Shown here: piece by piece, positions 25,317 to 34,723 of the stretch
Position numbering within the stretch: position 1 is the first letter of the stretch
Layout of the letters: the number at the start of each line of letters is the position of its first letter
NCBI RefSeq assembly: GCF_001424405.1
Contig: NZ_LMPS01000005.1
Span: 372,001 to 436,000 of the forward strand
Direction of reading: 5' to 3'
Length of the DNA: 64,000 nt
Source: Dyadobacter sp. Leaf189
GTDB taxonomy: Bacteria > Bacteroidota > Bacteroidia > Cytophagales > Spirosomataceae
Program-made: the position numbers and the translations under genes
The notes under the pieces: model-generated
Seen by the model: only the letters and a program-made list of their open reading frames with translations
Databases searched by the model: none
What the model was told of the DNA's origin: nothing

Positions 25317-26000
25317 TCAGTTGTATAAGGGAAATGATATGCCGACATAAGGTACGCCGTAAGTGGCCGAAAAGCGGCGCTGGCCATTGTCAAGCTTCTC
25401 AGGCGTGCTGTAAGTAATGCGACCGTGCACATAGCCCAGCTTCAAGCCGATACGATCCGCAATCCAGTAGCGAAGGAATACTTCCGACTGCCCGTTCTGC
25501 TTGTCCATTACCAATGGAAGCGCATTCAGTGTAGCAGGGTTGCTGCCGATGTAGGCATTGTAATATTCAGCGCCTTCTCCTTCGTAGAAAGTTGATTTTG
25601 AATAAAGTCCGCTGCGCTTCGTGCCGAATGCAATGCCAAAAATGTCTGTATTCGCGCCGATGTCAAATCTCCATACACGCACATTTGCCCCGAATACAAA
25701 GCTGGCTCCGTTCGCGCTCAGCTTGCCAAACTTCAAAGTATCGTCCGAGAATGCATTGCTTTGCGGTACCAGGTTTGTTCTGCCCGCATAATAGCCCCAG
25801 GCGCGCACGCCCCAGCCGATGCGGAACCATGGAAAATGATTTAGGCTAAGCTCCTGGTGGTACAATGCAGAAGGTACCCACTGATCGCCCTGAAAACCAA
25901 GTCCGAGGTCAATACCGGACGTGACGCGGGACAAGCTTTGACTATAACCTGAAACCGAACCCAAAAACAAAAAAAGTACTATTATCCTTAAACGCTTCAT
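25317..26000 (-). CDS. Outer-membrane beta-barrel protein, hypothetical
   Basis: About 227 residues from ATG 26000 (ATG 26015 also possible). A signal peptide (RLRIIVLFLFLGSVSGYSQ) is followed by alternating amphipathic strands rich in Gly and aromatics (SGIDLGLGFQGDQW, FVFGANVRVWRFDIG, FLRYWIADRIGLKLG). It ends VPYVGISFPLYN, a barrel-like C-terminus. No specific family is recognised. It lies between glgB (with a terminator between) and a NUDIX gene. Confidence 0.7.
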   Translation of the reverse strand: MKRLRIIVLFLFLGSVSGYSQSLSRVTSGIDLGLGFQGDQWVPSALYHQELSLNHFPWFRIGWGVRAWGYYAGRTNLVPQSNAFSDDTLKFGKLSANGASFVFGANVRVWRFDIGANTDIFGIAFGTKRSGLYSKSTFYEGEGAEYYNAYIGSNPATLNALPLVMDKQNGQSEVFLRYWIADRIGLKLGYVHGRITYSTPEKLDNGQRRFSATYGVPYVGISFPLYN

Positions 26001-26050
26001 CTGATCCTTGGTCATGTGATGGGCAAAGGTAAAAAAATGTGCAAAAAAAG

Positions 26051-26078
26051 TAAGGCAGAGTTTGAAAGCTCTGCCTAA
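26051..26078 (-). terminator. Terminator after glgB
   Basis: Stem aggcagag/ctctgcct; reading leftwards the hairpin is followed by TTACTTTTTTT. It lies ~27 bp past the glgB stop. Confidence 0.75.
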
Positions 26079-26104
26079 GATTGAAATAAAGTAAGTTACC
26101 GGCC

Positions 26105-28114
26105 TTAAAGAAGCTTTTTGGCGGTTGTTTTCTTTAAAACGACTGCGCCCATCGGTGGCAGGTCCAGCAACAATGAGTTCGCTCTTCCGTGCCATCTGTG
26201 CGCTTCCGAGGTAACAGGATCGTAGTTGATGACGCCACTGCCGCCGAAAGCTTCCGCATCAGAGTTGAAGATCTCCTGCCAGCTGCCTTCCGAAAGTACA
26301 CCGACGCGATACCCCTTTCTGGGCAGGGGCGTCAGGTTAAGCGCAATAATCAGACTTTGTGCAGGATCAAGCCCTTTTCTTGCATATACAAGCACCGAGT
26401 TCTCTCTGTCCTGGGTATCGATCCATTCAAAACCTTCACTTGAAAAAGAATGGTCGAACAATGCATGCTCGTCTTTATAAAGCTGATTTAAAGTTTTAAC
26501 ACAATCCTTTAAACCTTTATTAGGAGCTTGTTCTAGCAGGTGCCAGTCCAGGCTTCTTTCAAAATTCCATTCAGAAGCTTGTCCGAATTCCCCACCCATA
26601 AAAAGCAGCTTGGTGCCGGGGTGCGTAAACATATAAGCGAACATCAGTCGCAGGTTCGCAAACTTCTGCCACTCGTCGCCAGGCATTTTGTTGATCAGTG
26701 ACTTCTTCCCGTAAACCACCTCGTCGTGCGAGAAGGGGAGCATGAAATTTTCTGAAAACGAGTACACCAGACTGAACGTGAGCTGATCCTGATGCCAGCG
26801 ACGGAATGCAGGATCCAGCTGGAAGTATTTCAATGTATCGTTCATCCAGCCCATCATCCATTTCATACCGAAACCTAATCCGCCCACAAAAACCGGGCGC
26901 GATACGCCTGGGAATGCGGTAGATTCTTCGGCGATCGTCTGGATGTCGGGGAACTCTGTGTACGCAGCCACATTCATTTCACGCAGCAGCGAAATAGCTT
27001 CCAGGTTTTCCCTTCCGCCAAATTCATTCGGTATCCACTCTCCGTGCTTTCTTGAATAATCCAGGTAAAGCATGGAAGCAACTGCATCCACACGGAGTCC
27101 GTCGGTATGGTACCTGTCCAGCCAGAAAATGGCATTACTGATCAGGAACGAGCGGACCTCATTTCTTCCATAATTAAAAATATAGCTCTTCCAGTCCGGG
27201 TGATATCCTTTCCTTGGATCCTCATGTTCGTAAAGCGCGGTACCGTCGAAACGGTAGAGTCCGTGCAAATCGCCCGGAAAGTGGGAGGGAACCCAGTCTA
27301 TATACACACCGATCCCGGCCTGATGCAGCTGATCGATCAGGTACATCAGTTCCTGCGGGGTACCGTGGCGTGCCGTACACGAGAAGTAACCCGTGATCTG
27401 GTATCCCCACGAAGGCGGGTAGGGGTGTTCCATCACGGGCATCAGTTCCACGTGCGTAAAACCCATTTCTTTTACATAAGGAACCAGGCTCGCCGCTATT
27501 TCTTTGTAGGTCAAAAAGCGCAGCGGGTCCGAAGGATCGCGCTGCCAGGAGCCCAGGTGGACTTCATATACCGATATCGGCGCATTCAGCTTGTTTTTTT
27601 CCTTGCGCACTTTCAGCCACTCCGAATCACCCCATTCGTACCAGTTATCCCATACGATAGAGGCGGTTTTTGGTGACACTTCACACCAGAGTGCAAATGG
27701 GTCAGACTTTTCAAGGTGCTCGCCGGTTTGAGATACAATATGATATTTGTAAACCTCTCCGACACCCACGTTTGGGATCCAGCCTTCCCAGATACCCGAG
27801 CTGTCCCACCTCGGCGCCAGTGCGTGGCCGCCCTTGTTCCAGCCGTTGAAATTACCGATCACGGAAATGTAGGTCGCATTCGGTGCCCATACTGCAAAGT
27901 AGGTACCTACCACGCCTTTGTGTTCCATCACGTGCGAGCCGAGCTTTTCGTAAAGCTTGAAGTGTTTTCCCTGACGAAAAAGATGAATATCAAAATCTGT
28001 AAAACGGCTAACTGTTTCGACCGCATTCAGCTCCTGACCCCCGGTTTTCAATGTTCCGTTTTCCGGAAGGTCGCTTGCTGACTTTGTTTTTTTATTATCC
28101 GCTGACTTAGCCAT
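26105..28114 (-). CDS. glgB: 1,4-alpha-glucan branching enzyme
   Basis: 669 residues. An early region is followed by CBM48 (VIGNFNGWN), a GH13 catalytic barrel with the nucleophile Asp in DGLRVDAVASMLY, the acid/base Glu in IAEESTAFPG and the transition-state Asp in FSHDEVVYGK, and a C-terminal beta domain. The length matches the short GlgB form lacking the extra N-terminal module. It makes alpha-1,6 branches in glycogen. No glgA, glgC or glgP is adjacent, so the other glycogen genes lie elsewhere. Confidence 0.93.
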   Translation of the reverse strand: MAKSADNKKTKSASDLPENGTLKTGGQELNAVETVSRFTDFDIHLFRQGKHFKLYEKLGSHVMEHKGVVGTYFAVWAPNATYISVIGNFNGWNKGGHALAPRWDSSGIWEGWIPNVGVGEVYKYHIVSQTGEHLEKSDPFALWCEVSPKTASIVWDNWYEWGDSEWLKVRKEKNKLNAPISVYEVHLGSWQRDPSDPLRFLTYKEIAASLVPYVKEMGFTHVELMPVMEHPYPPSWGYQITGYFSCTARHGTPQELMYLIDQLHQAGIGVYIDWVPSHFPGDLHGLYRFDGTALYEHEDPRKGYHPDWKSYIFNYGRNEVRSFLISNAIFWLDRYHTDGLRVDAVASMLYLDYSRKHGEWIPNEFGGRENLEAISLLREMNVAAYTEFPDIQTIAEESTAFPGVSRPVFVGGLGFGMKWMMGWMNDTLKYFQLDPAFRRWHQDQLTFSLVYSFSENFMLPFSHDEVVYGKKSLINKMPGDEWQKFANLRLMFAYMFTHPGTKLLFMGGEFGQASEWNFERSLDWHLLEQAPNKGLKDCVKTLNQLYKDEHALFDHSFSSEGFEWIDTQDRENSVLVYARKGLDPAQSLIIALNLTPLPRKGYRVGVLSEGSWQEIFNSDAEAFGGSGVINYDPVTSEAHRWHGRANSLLLDLPPMGAVVLKKTTAKKLL

Positions 28115-28200
28115 TTGTTTGAACGCAATTTGTGATAATCATTAAGAGAGTGTAAGATTTGCAATTTTATTAAACTATTTCTCTAAATGTATATATTTTT

Positions 28201-28229
28201 TTGCGCGATTTCCTTTGAAAATCGCGCAA
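28201..28229. other. Stable GC-rich hairpin with inverted T/A flanks
   Basis: Perfect 11-bp arms ttgcgcgattt and aaatcgcgcaa, with T-runs before and A-runs after, extend the stem. It lies 12 bp past the dipeptidase stop. The flanks are opposite to a normal terminator (no U-tract in the leftward transcript), so it may be a 3'-end stabiliser rather than a terminator. Confidence 0.45.
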
Positions 28230-28240
28230 AAAGCAGGGTA

Positions 28241-29449
28241 TCAGATGTTCCCCGCCGCTTTCTCTACCTGGTCGAGAACACGCATGATATTGCCTCCCCA
28301 GATCTTCTCGATATCCTTCGCTGAATAGCCTCTTTTTACCAGTTCCTCGGTAATTGCGCCAATCTGGCTCACGTCTTTCAGTCCAATTACCTCACCGCCG
28401 CCATCGAGGTCCATTCCGATACCAACGTGCTCGACACTGGTAAGCTTGATCACGTGCTCAATGTGGTTGACAGCATCCTGAATAGTCGGCATATCACCTT
28501 TGTACTTCTCGTTAATCGCCTTCATTTCATCGCGCAATGCTTTTTTGTCCGCATCCGAAAGATCCGTCTGACGGATTTTCAACCGTAGCGCTTTGAGTGA
28601 CATTTCGTGTGGCTGGGAAGGTTTTTTTACAAAACCGGGTACAAAGTTGATCTGGATCACGCCGCCATTTTTGGCCAGTGTTTTAATCATTTCGTCTGTC
28701 ATATTCCGGGGAACATCGCATAATGCGCGGCAGCTTGAATGCGAGGCGATCACCGGCGCTTTGGTAAGCTTGATCACATCGTAAAAGGTTGAATCCGATA
28801 CGTGCGAGATATCTACCATCATACCGAGCCTGTTCATTTCCTTCACCACTTCTTCTCCAAACTTGCTGAGTCCATTGTGTTCCGGACCGTCGCCATCGGT
28901 AGACGAATCGCAGATATCATTGTTCAGCGAATGTGAAAGCGTGATATAGCGCAATCCAAGATCATAGTATTGTTTCACATTTGTGATATCCTTGCCAACC
29001 GGCCAGCCATTTTCCATACCAATAAACATGGCGCGTTTTCCTTCTTTTTGAAGACGGTAGGCATCTTTCGACGTAGTTGCGATCGCCGCGATATCTGGGT
29101 GCAGGCGGGCAGTTTCATGTATTTTGTCAAAAATGGCGAGCGCCTTCTTTTTTGCTTCTGCATTCGCTTCGTCGGTTCGCTTTCCCTGGCCCAGGTAAAC
29201 CGCAAAGAACATCCCGTCCATGCCGCCTTTGATCATCCTCGGAAAGTCGATCTGTGAACGGTCTTTCTCGTAATCGTGCTCGACAGCGATGTCGAATCCC
29301 TCTTTCATCATGTTGATGGGCACGTCAGCGTGGGTGTCGATCGTCAGCGCTTTCGCGTGGATCTTGGCCGCTTTGGGCGACATTGGAGTGGGGGCTGTCT
29401 GTGCGATGGACAGGGCGGGCAACAGTAACAGGAGTAGTGTCTTTTTCAT
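28241..29449 (-). CDS. Exported membrane-dipeptidase-type peptidase M19
   Basis: 402 residues with a signal peptide (MKKTLLLLLLPALSIAQTAP). Zinc-site motifs of renal dipeptidase are present: LTIDTHADVPINM (HxD), the bridging Glu in FIGMENGWP, and the two His in VDISHVSDSTF and VIASHSSCRAL, plus GIGMDLDGGG near the C-terminus. It should hydrolyse dipeptides in the periplasm. It appears monocistronic. Confidence 0.92.
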   Translation of the reverse strand: MKKTLLLLLLPALSIAQTAPTPMSPKAAKIHAKALTIDTHADVPINMMKEGFDIAVEHDYEKDRSQIDFPRMIKGGMDGMFFAVYLGQGKRTDEANAEAKKKALAIFDKIHETARLHPDIAAIATTSKDAYRLQKEGKRAMFIGMENGWPVGKDITNVKQYYDLGLRYITLSHSLNNDICDSSTDGDGPEHNGLSKFGEEVVKEMNRLGMMVDISHVSDSTFYDVIKLTKAPVIASHSSCRALCDVPRNMTDEMIKTLAKNGGVIQINFVPGFVKKPSQPHEMSLKALRLKIRQTDLSDADKKALRDEMKAINEKYKGDMPTIQDAVNHIEHVIKLTSVEHVGIGMDLDGGGEVIGLKDVSQIGAITEELVKRGYSAKDIEKIWGGNIMRVLDQVEKAAGNI

Positions 29450-29675
29450 TGAACGGGTTTGTAATTGGTGAATGGTCAGGAAAGCGCAATGTTTTTAAGT
29501 TGCCCCTTTTTTTCTGCAAAATCAACTGCGCCAGTGCAATCCTTTATTTACTTCAATTTAAACCCGAATCCCGCCTATTCTGACTGTGTATTTGTGCTTT
29601 AAAGCCAGTCAGGTAAGTAAAGCAGGGCTGCTGCCGTATTTAGGTTATATTCAATTCATCTACCCAAACACATCT

Positions 29676-30491
29676 GTGAACCCTTTCTCCAAGACCATCT
29701 TTTTCTCATTTGCATTGCTTCTGCTCGTTTGCGGCGGCTGCCAGGTTGCTAAAAATTCCACCCGGCGCGGACTGCAGAACCTGCAAAATGAAGACCTCAT
29801 GTACCAGTATTCCATCATCGATGCATTAATGGCGGGCGTATTTGACGGAGACCTGAATATCGCCGGTTTGAAAACGCGCGGCGACTTTGGGGTAGGTACC
29901 TTCAATAAAGTCGACGGTGAGCTGATCATGGACAAGGGCCGGGTGTATAAAGTATCCTTCGACGGCTCCGTGAGTGAAGTAAGCGATGCAGACAGTACCT
30001 CAGCCGCATTTGTCAAATACTTCAAAGCAGATACCGTCATCACACTTACCGGCGAGAACCTGAGCTATGAAAATGTACAGGAGCATTTACTCAAAATCCT
30101 TAATCCCAATGGTATATACGCGCTGCGGATCACAGGTAACTTCACGACGATGACAACCCGCGCCGCGCGGCCAGCCAAGCCTCCTTATCATACACTGACC
30201 CAGCATTTGAAAACAAACCAGGCGGTGTTTGAAATCAAAAACACGCAAGGTACCTGCAACGGATTTCTGCTGCCTCCGTACCTCGCCAGGACCAATGTGC
30301 CGGGCTTTCACCTGCATTACCTGTCGGGCGATATGAAAGCGGGCGGACACATATTCAAGTTTACCACGGGTTCCGTTCGCATTGAGGTTGATATTGCAAA
30401 AGGCTTTGTCATCGAAAACAACACAAATCCCGAATTCCGGGCAGTAAACCTTAAACCGGATCGCGGGGAAGAGTTGAAGAAAATTGAATAG
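29676..30491 (+). CDS. Alpha-acetolactate decarboxylase, lipoprotein form
   Basis: About 271 residues from GTG 29676, chosen because it gives NPFSKTIFFSFALLLLVCGGC, a lipoprotein signal; an upstream GTG at 29586 would bury it. The rest matches AlsD/BudA: a seven-strand N-domain (YQYSIIDALMAGVFDGD) and the zinc site with two His in GFHLHYL and a third in AGGHIFKF. The enzyme converts acetolactate to acetoin. Attachment to the envelope is unusual for a fermentative enzyme, and no acetolactate synthase gene is adjacent. Confidence 0.85.
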   Translation: MNPFSKTIFFSFALLLLVCGGCQVAKNSTRRGLQNLQNEDLMYQYSIIDALMAGVFDGDLNIAGLKTRGDFGVGTFNKVDGELIMDKGRVYKVSFDGSVSEVSDADSTSAAFVKYFKADTVITLTGENLSYENVQEHLLKILNPNGIYALRITGNFTTMTTRAARPAKPPYHTLTQHLKTNQAVFEIKNTQGTCNGFLLPPYLARTNVPGFHLHYLSGDMKAGGHIFKFTTGSVRIEVDIAKGFVIENNTNPEFRAVNLKPDRGEELKKIE

Positions 30492-30531
30492 TTGAAGCTA
30501 TATTTATGCCTCATTTTTCAATTTACAGCCA

Positions 30532-31542
30532 GTGAAAAAATTTGCGGGATACCTGCTTTTAATCGGACTGAGCGCCTGCTCTGCGTTCGGGCAGGTTACT
30601 TATTTCGGAGATATACTTGGGAAAGAATTCAAACAGGCCACCATTGTACAGCCCGCCGACTATGAAGGTAGTGTAACCTGCACGATCATCCGGAAACTGG
30701 CAACTCCGAAGAGCAGCAAGGCCGTTTTGTACGTGCACGGATTCAACGATTACTTTTTCCAGGAAGAAATGACAGAGCGCTTTCTCAAAGAAGGCTACAA
30801 CTTTTATGCAGTCGACCTGCGGAAATACGGTCGCTCCTGGCTCGCGCACCAGAAGTTTAATAACGTAAGAGAATTGTCTGAGTACTTTCCCGACATTGAT
30901 ACTACCCTGCACATCATGCACAGCGAGGGAAATGATAAGGTACTTTTAATGGGGCATTCGCTCGGCGGGTTGATCGTGTCTGTGTATGCAGACGCCCGGA
31001 ACGGACGCGAGCAGTTTGACGCAGTGCTGCTGAACAGTCCGCTATTTGCATTAAACATCAAATCAGGACTGAAAAAAACAGCGCTTCCGTTGATGATCAA
31101 ACGCGCCGAAAAACATCCGGAAACGGGTATCGATCTCGGGATCAATCCACTTTATGGAGAAAGCCTGCATAAAGATTACCACGGTGAATGGGCATACAGC
31201 CTCGGCTTTAAGCCGCTCATTGCGCCGCCGGTCAACTTTGGCTGGGTGCGCGCGGTGCATCTGGCGCAGGAAAAGTTGCTGCAAGGCTTGCAGATCGACA
31301 AACCGGTGCTCGTACTGCATGCTTCCAAATCCATCGACGAAAAGAAATGGAGCGACCTGTTTTTCAATGGCGACGCAGTGCTGGACGTGAATGAAGTGGC
31401 CCGGCGCGCGCAGAATATCGTGGGGCAGTACAGCATTCAGGCGGTACCCGGCGGCATGCACGATCTCGTTCTTTCGCGAAAGCCTGTGAGAGAAGAGGTA
31501 TATTCAACGATTTTCAACTGGGCGAAAAGAACGGTGAAGTAA
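30532..31542 (+). CDS. Exported alpha/beta hydrolase (serine aminopeptidase S33 / lysophospholipase type)
   Basis: 336 residues with GTG start; signal KKFAGYLLLIGLSACSAFGQ. The catalytic triad is Ser in LLMGHSLGGLIVS (GxSxG), an Asp probably in the LFFNGDAVLDVNE region, and His in VPGGMHDLVLS. The oxyanion loop is VLYVHGFNDY. A cap domain lies in between. It may hydrolyse monoacylglycerol-like esters; the substrate is not defined. It begins 40 bp after the decarboxylase gene and may be cotranscribed. Confidence 0.88.
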   Translation: MKKFAGYLLLIGLSACSAFGQVTYFGDILGKEFKQATIVQPADYEGSVTCTIIRKLATPKSSKAVLYVHGFNDYFFQEEMTERFLKEGYNFYAVDLRKYGRSWLAHQKFNNVRELSEYFPDIDTTLHIMHSEGNDKVLLMGHSLGGLIVSVYADARNGREQFDAVLLNSPLFALNIKSGLKKTALPLMIKRAEKHPETGIDLGINPLYGESLHKDYHGEWAYSLGFKPLIAPPVNFGWVRAVHLAQEKLLQGLQIDKPVLVLHASKSIDEKKWSDLFFNGDAVLDVNEVARRAQNIVGQYSIQAVPGGMHDLVLSRKPVREEVYSTIFNWAKRTVK

Positions 31543-31553
31543 GTGTGTTAACC

Positions 31554-31598
31554 CACAAAAAAGCCGGAAGTACCCCAGGTACCTCCGGCTTTTTTGTG
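31554..31598. terminator. Bidirectional terminator
   Basis: Nearly perfect hairpin cacaaaaaagccggaagtacc / gtacctccggcttttttgtg between two convergent genes, with A- and T-tracts on either side. Confidence 0.9.
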
Positions 31599-31615
31599 AG
31601 TGATGGTCAGAGCGC

Positions 31616-32590
31616 TCAGGCAGTGAATGTGAATGCTTTTCGGAGCAGTTCAAGACTCTTAGGCACCGAAGTTTCCGGGTTTTCCTTGCCCTCCATTTCG
31701 AGCGATACAAAACCTTTGTAGTTCGCCTTCTGAAATATCTTGCCGATGCGCGTATAATCCATTTCCTTATCATAAAACGTCCCGCCGCCATAGTAGGTTT
31801 TGGCCTGAACAATGGTAGCATAAGGCGCCAGCTTTTCGAGTCCGGCATAAGGTTCACCCACGAAATTGCCGGTGTCCACATTCAGTCCCATGGAAGGGGA
31901 GCTTTTCAGCGCATTGTACATTCTGAGTAGGTACTCGATGTTGGAAGACAGTCCCCAGTGGTTTTCCAGGGCAAGTACGATCCCCGCTTTTTCGGCGTAT
32001 TGGAGGCATTCGCCCATTCCGTCGATGGTCCATTTGATCCCGTCTTCATCAGTGTATCCCTCAATGGGCGGCTCTACGCCATGGGTATAGTAGTCGGTCT
32101 GGCGTTTGTTTTTAATGGTGCCCCAGGAGCCCGTGTTCATGCGCACGCAGGGAATACCCATTTGCGAGGCAATATTGATGCATTTGTAAGTATGCTCGAT
32201 ATCCGCTTTCCGCTTGGCTACATCAGGTTGCAGAAAATTCTGGTGAATGGATAGCAGGGGCATGGCGAGGCCGCTGTCAAATGCAAGCCGCTTTAATTTG
32301 TTCTGGTAAGCCACCGAATCTTCAGTCATCTGGCGGTGGAGTACTTCCACGCCGTCAAACCCGATCCTGGCTGCATTTTCGATCACTTTTTCGATCGGGT
32401 ATTTGGTACCTGTCAGTGGCCAGTAAGAGTAGCTGGAAACTGCGATAGGCAATCTTCTGGTCACAACCGGCTTTTTCTCAGGTGCCGCCATTGCCACCGT
32501 TCCCGTCAGTACACCAGCCGCCATCGCAGCCGATTTTTTAAGCCAGTCCCTTCTTGAATCCGACGTTTCAGAAGCTGTAAAATTTTCCAT
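31616..32590 (-). CDS. Exported sugar phosphate isomerase/epimerase-like TIM barrel
   Basis: 324 residues with a twin-arginine-like leader (DSRRDWLKKSAAMAAGVL). The barrel belongs to the xylose isomerase-like/AP endonuclease 2 superfamily: FDGVEVLHRQ, MNTGSWG, LALENHWGLSS, GLNVDTGNF and a C-terminal FVSLEMEGKENP carry the acidic and His metal ligands. Bacteroidota have many such periplasmic copies in sugar catabolism. The exact substrate is unknown. Confidence 0.85.
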   Translation of the reverse strand: MENFTASETSDSRRDWLKKSAAMAAGVLTGTVAMAAPEKKPVVTRRLPIAVSSYSYWPLTGTKYPIEKVIENAARIGFDGVEVLHRQMTEDSVAYQNKLKRLAFDSGLAMPLLSIHQNFLQPDVAKRKADIEHTYKCINIASQMGIPCVRMNTGSWGTIKNKRQTDYYTHGVEPPIEGYTDEDGIKWTIDGMGECLQYAEKAGIVLALENHWGLSSNIEYLLRMYNALKSSPSMGLNVDTGNFVGEPYAGLEKLAPYATIVQAKTYYGGGTFYDKEMDYTRIGKIFQKANYKGFVSLEMEGKENPETSVPKSLELLRKAFTFTA

Positions 32591-32803
32591 TGTTAAAAAG
32601 GTTGGTGGTAAGCAATAGGATCAGGAATTCTGTTTTGCAATAATGTAAATTCAATTCGTATAAAAAAATGAATGCAGCTGCTGGACAGAGACGATCGCGG
32701 CAACTGAAATGAAGGTTGGTAAGGAACTGTGGCGCTGAAACGGAATACAATTCAGGCTAAAATATCTATAATTGTCCTCAAACAGTTACTTAGCCAATTC
32801 GTC

Positions 32804-33412
32804 ATGAAAATTAAAAAAGCAGTATTTCTTGCATCAAATGCCTTGTTACTAGCCACATACGTCCATTCTGTGCAGGCAGAGCAGGCACCGTTCAATCACA
32901 CGGAATTGGTGGCAGATCACCGGCAAACGGTACCTGATTCCATTGATTTGTCAAAAATTCCTTTCAGCGAGAAAGAACTGGGAGAATTTCCCTTTTTGAA
33001 GCTTCCTGCAAACATCACTACGCTCAACAAACCACTTACACGTGAGTTTGACAGGCTCTTTTTTCCCTACAAAGGAGTGATGATCCCCGTTGAAGGCCAC
33101 GTTTACAAAGCATTTCTGACCAGCGTGGAAGGAAAGGAATGGTCACTTCCGTATTTTGAAAAAACCTATCGCGAGCAGATCATCGCCGCTGGTGGCGTGC
33201 TGATTTTTAGTGGAAAAGTAGCGCCTTCAGAGCTGAACCGGATCAAAGATGAAGCCAGCTATTTCGGAGAAGAAGGGTCCATTGATTATGCCAATACGCT
33301 CGTGAGAGTATACGCGATCAGGAGAAAGACCGGCGACCATGTGTTCATTCAATTTTCAGGATACAGTTCCGGCGGCTCCATTCAGATCCTGCAAAAAGAA
33401 GCTTCCAAATAG
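32804..33412 (+). CDS. Hypothetical exported protein
   Basis: 202 residues from ATG 32804, chosen for its signal peptide (KIKKAVFLASNALLLATYVHSVQA). The mature domain starts with IPFSEKELGEFPFLKLP and has a compact alpha/beta pattern. FPFLKLP and GKVAPSELNRI resemble the N-terminal linker domain of some OmpA-associated Bacteroidota proteins, but I do not assign a function. It is followed by a terminator and a convergent outer-membrane gene. Confidence 0.65.
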   Translation: MKIKKAVFLASNALLLATYVHSVQAEQAPFNHTELVADHRQTVPDSIDLSKIPFSEKELGEFPFLKLPANITTLNKPLTREFDRLFFPYKGVMIPVEGHVYKAFLTSVEGKEWSLPYFEKTYREQIIAAGGVLIFSGKVAPSELNRIKDEASYFGEEGSIDYANTLVRVYAIRRKTGDHVFIQFSGYSSGGSIQILQKEASK

Positions 33413-33430
33413 CTGCAAAGCCAGCCTCAA

Positions 33431-33471
33431 ACAAAAGTGCCACGTGGTTTCTGACCACGCGGCACTTTTGT
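33431..33471. terminator. Bidirectional terminator
   Basis: Hairpin acaaaagtgccacgtggt / accacgcggcacttttgt with one mismatch, between the convergent genes ending at 33412 and 33487. Confidence 0.88.
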
Positions 33472-33486
33472 TTGGTTTTGATAAAA

Positions 33487-34602
33487 TCAAAACTTAAACG
33501 AAATCCCTGCATTCACAGAGTAATCGGCAAATGCAGCGTCGCCCCTTGCAAATGTGCCTGTGGCCGCTGAATAAGCTTTGTCAGTTACGCTCTGCGTACG
33601 GTTGCGAGATAATGCCACCGGCACACTCACGAAAAAGCCGAATTTTCCGGAAGAGTAGCTGATACTCGGTTCAATGCTCCACACATATCCTGGTCTGCGG
33701 AAATCACCGCTTCCACCCACGAGATCGTGCACGGGTATACCTTCGAGGCGCGCGCCCGCTGCCGCTGTCAGTCCGCGTACAAGTCCGTTTATCGCGTAGC
33801 TGACGCCACCACGTGCCATATACTGGTCAGGAACGCTCATAATTGCCTCGTTGGCAAGTCTGGGAGAAAGCGTCTCACGGTAAGTTCTCACCCCGTTTTG
33901 CTCGCGTGGATTGATCAGGTAATAGAAGTTTCCGTACACGCCGAAGTTGTGCGTGAGGTTATAATAGGTATTTGCCTCCACTGTAAAGCCGGTTCCGCCA
34001 TCGCCCAGCTGAATGGACTGGTCTACCGGGCGAAGCTCTTTACTTCCATTCGGGCCCACATTGTACCAGTAGTCCTCGTATTTATAATCGCCGGTCGGCA
34101 GCTTGATACCCAAACCCAGCTGAACATTACCGCGCGCACTTGTTTTAGGATCAAAAAGCCACCGGTAAGCCGCCACGCGCAAGTCGCCGATACCGAAAGA
34201 ATGCATGCTGTGACGCTGATTGAATTTGTTGGCGCCATTGATCAAGCCGTGCTCGTAAAGCGAGGAACGCGCATTGGAAATAATCGGTAAGTCGATCATA
34301 ATGGACCAGCGATCATTTAAAATCCGCGTCAGGTTGATGTCCAGCGATGCAGTATGGTTAATCACTTCCGTATGCTGCACGAGCCGCTCTTTGTTCTCGG
34401 TGGTACCCGAATAATGGCGGAACGATTTGAAGTAGCGTGCGCTGGTGGTCAAAACCCATTGCGGGTGGTCGGTACTGTCTGCGTGAGCGAGCATGCAGGC
34501 ATTTCCGGTGCTCCGAATCGCCACACAGCCTTGTGCATGAGCGTTGAAGGAAACGAAAGAAGCAAACAACAATGCGAACGCGAGGTATATATGTTTTTTC
34601 AT
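33487..34602 (-). CDS. Outer-membrane beta-barrel protein (phenol-degradation MetA-type)
   Basis: 371 residues; signal KKHIYLAFALLFASFVSFNAHA. A Cys pair occurs early (QGCVAIRSTGNACML). The barrel has strands such as ASLDINLTRILNDRWSIMID, GNVQLGLGIKLPTGDY and NTYYNLTHNFGVYGNFYYLI. It ends FADYSVNAGISFKF, a canonical Phe-terminated barrel. GLGIKLPTG recalls the MetA/transporter-like barrel family. It may be part of a two-gene set with the protein at 34724. Confidence 0.75.
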   Translation of the reverse strand: MKKHIYLAFALLFASFVSFNAHAQGCVAIRSTGNACMLAHADSTDHPQWVLTTSARYFKSFRHYSGTTENKERLVQHTEVINHTASLDINLTRILNDRWSIMIDLPIISNARSSLYEHGLINGANKFNQRHSMHSFGIGDLRVAAYRWLFDPKTSARGNVQLGLGIKLPTGDYKYEDYWYNVGPNGSKELRPVDQSIQLGDGGTGFTVEANTYYNLTHNFGVYGNFYYLINPREQNGVRTYRETLSPRLANEAIMSVPDQYMARGGVSYAINGLVRGLTAAAGARLEGIPVHDLVGGSGDFRRPGYVWSIEPSISYSSGKFGFFVSVPVALSRNRTQSVTDKAYSAATGTFARGDAAFADYSVNAGISFKF

Positions 34603-34723
34603 GTTTGAATGGAATAAGCCGGATAGGAGATTTTAACACGACAGCCACGGAAACTCAAAGCGGGCGCAATGCCGCCATGTTACCTGGTCTGCCGGATGTT
34701 TTGTGTAAAAATTAAAAAGGGGC

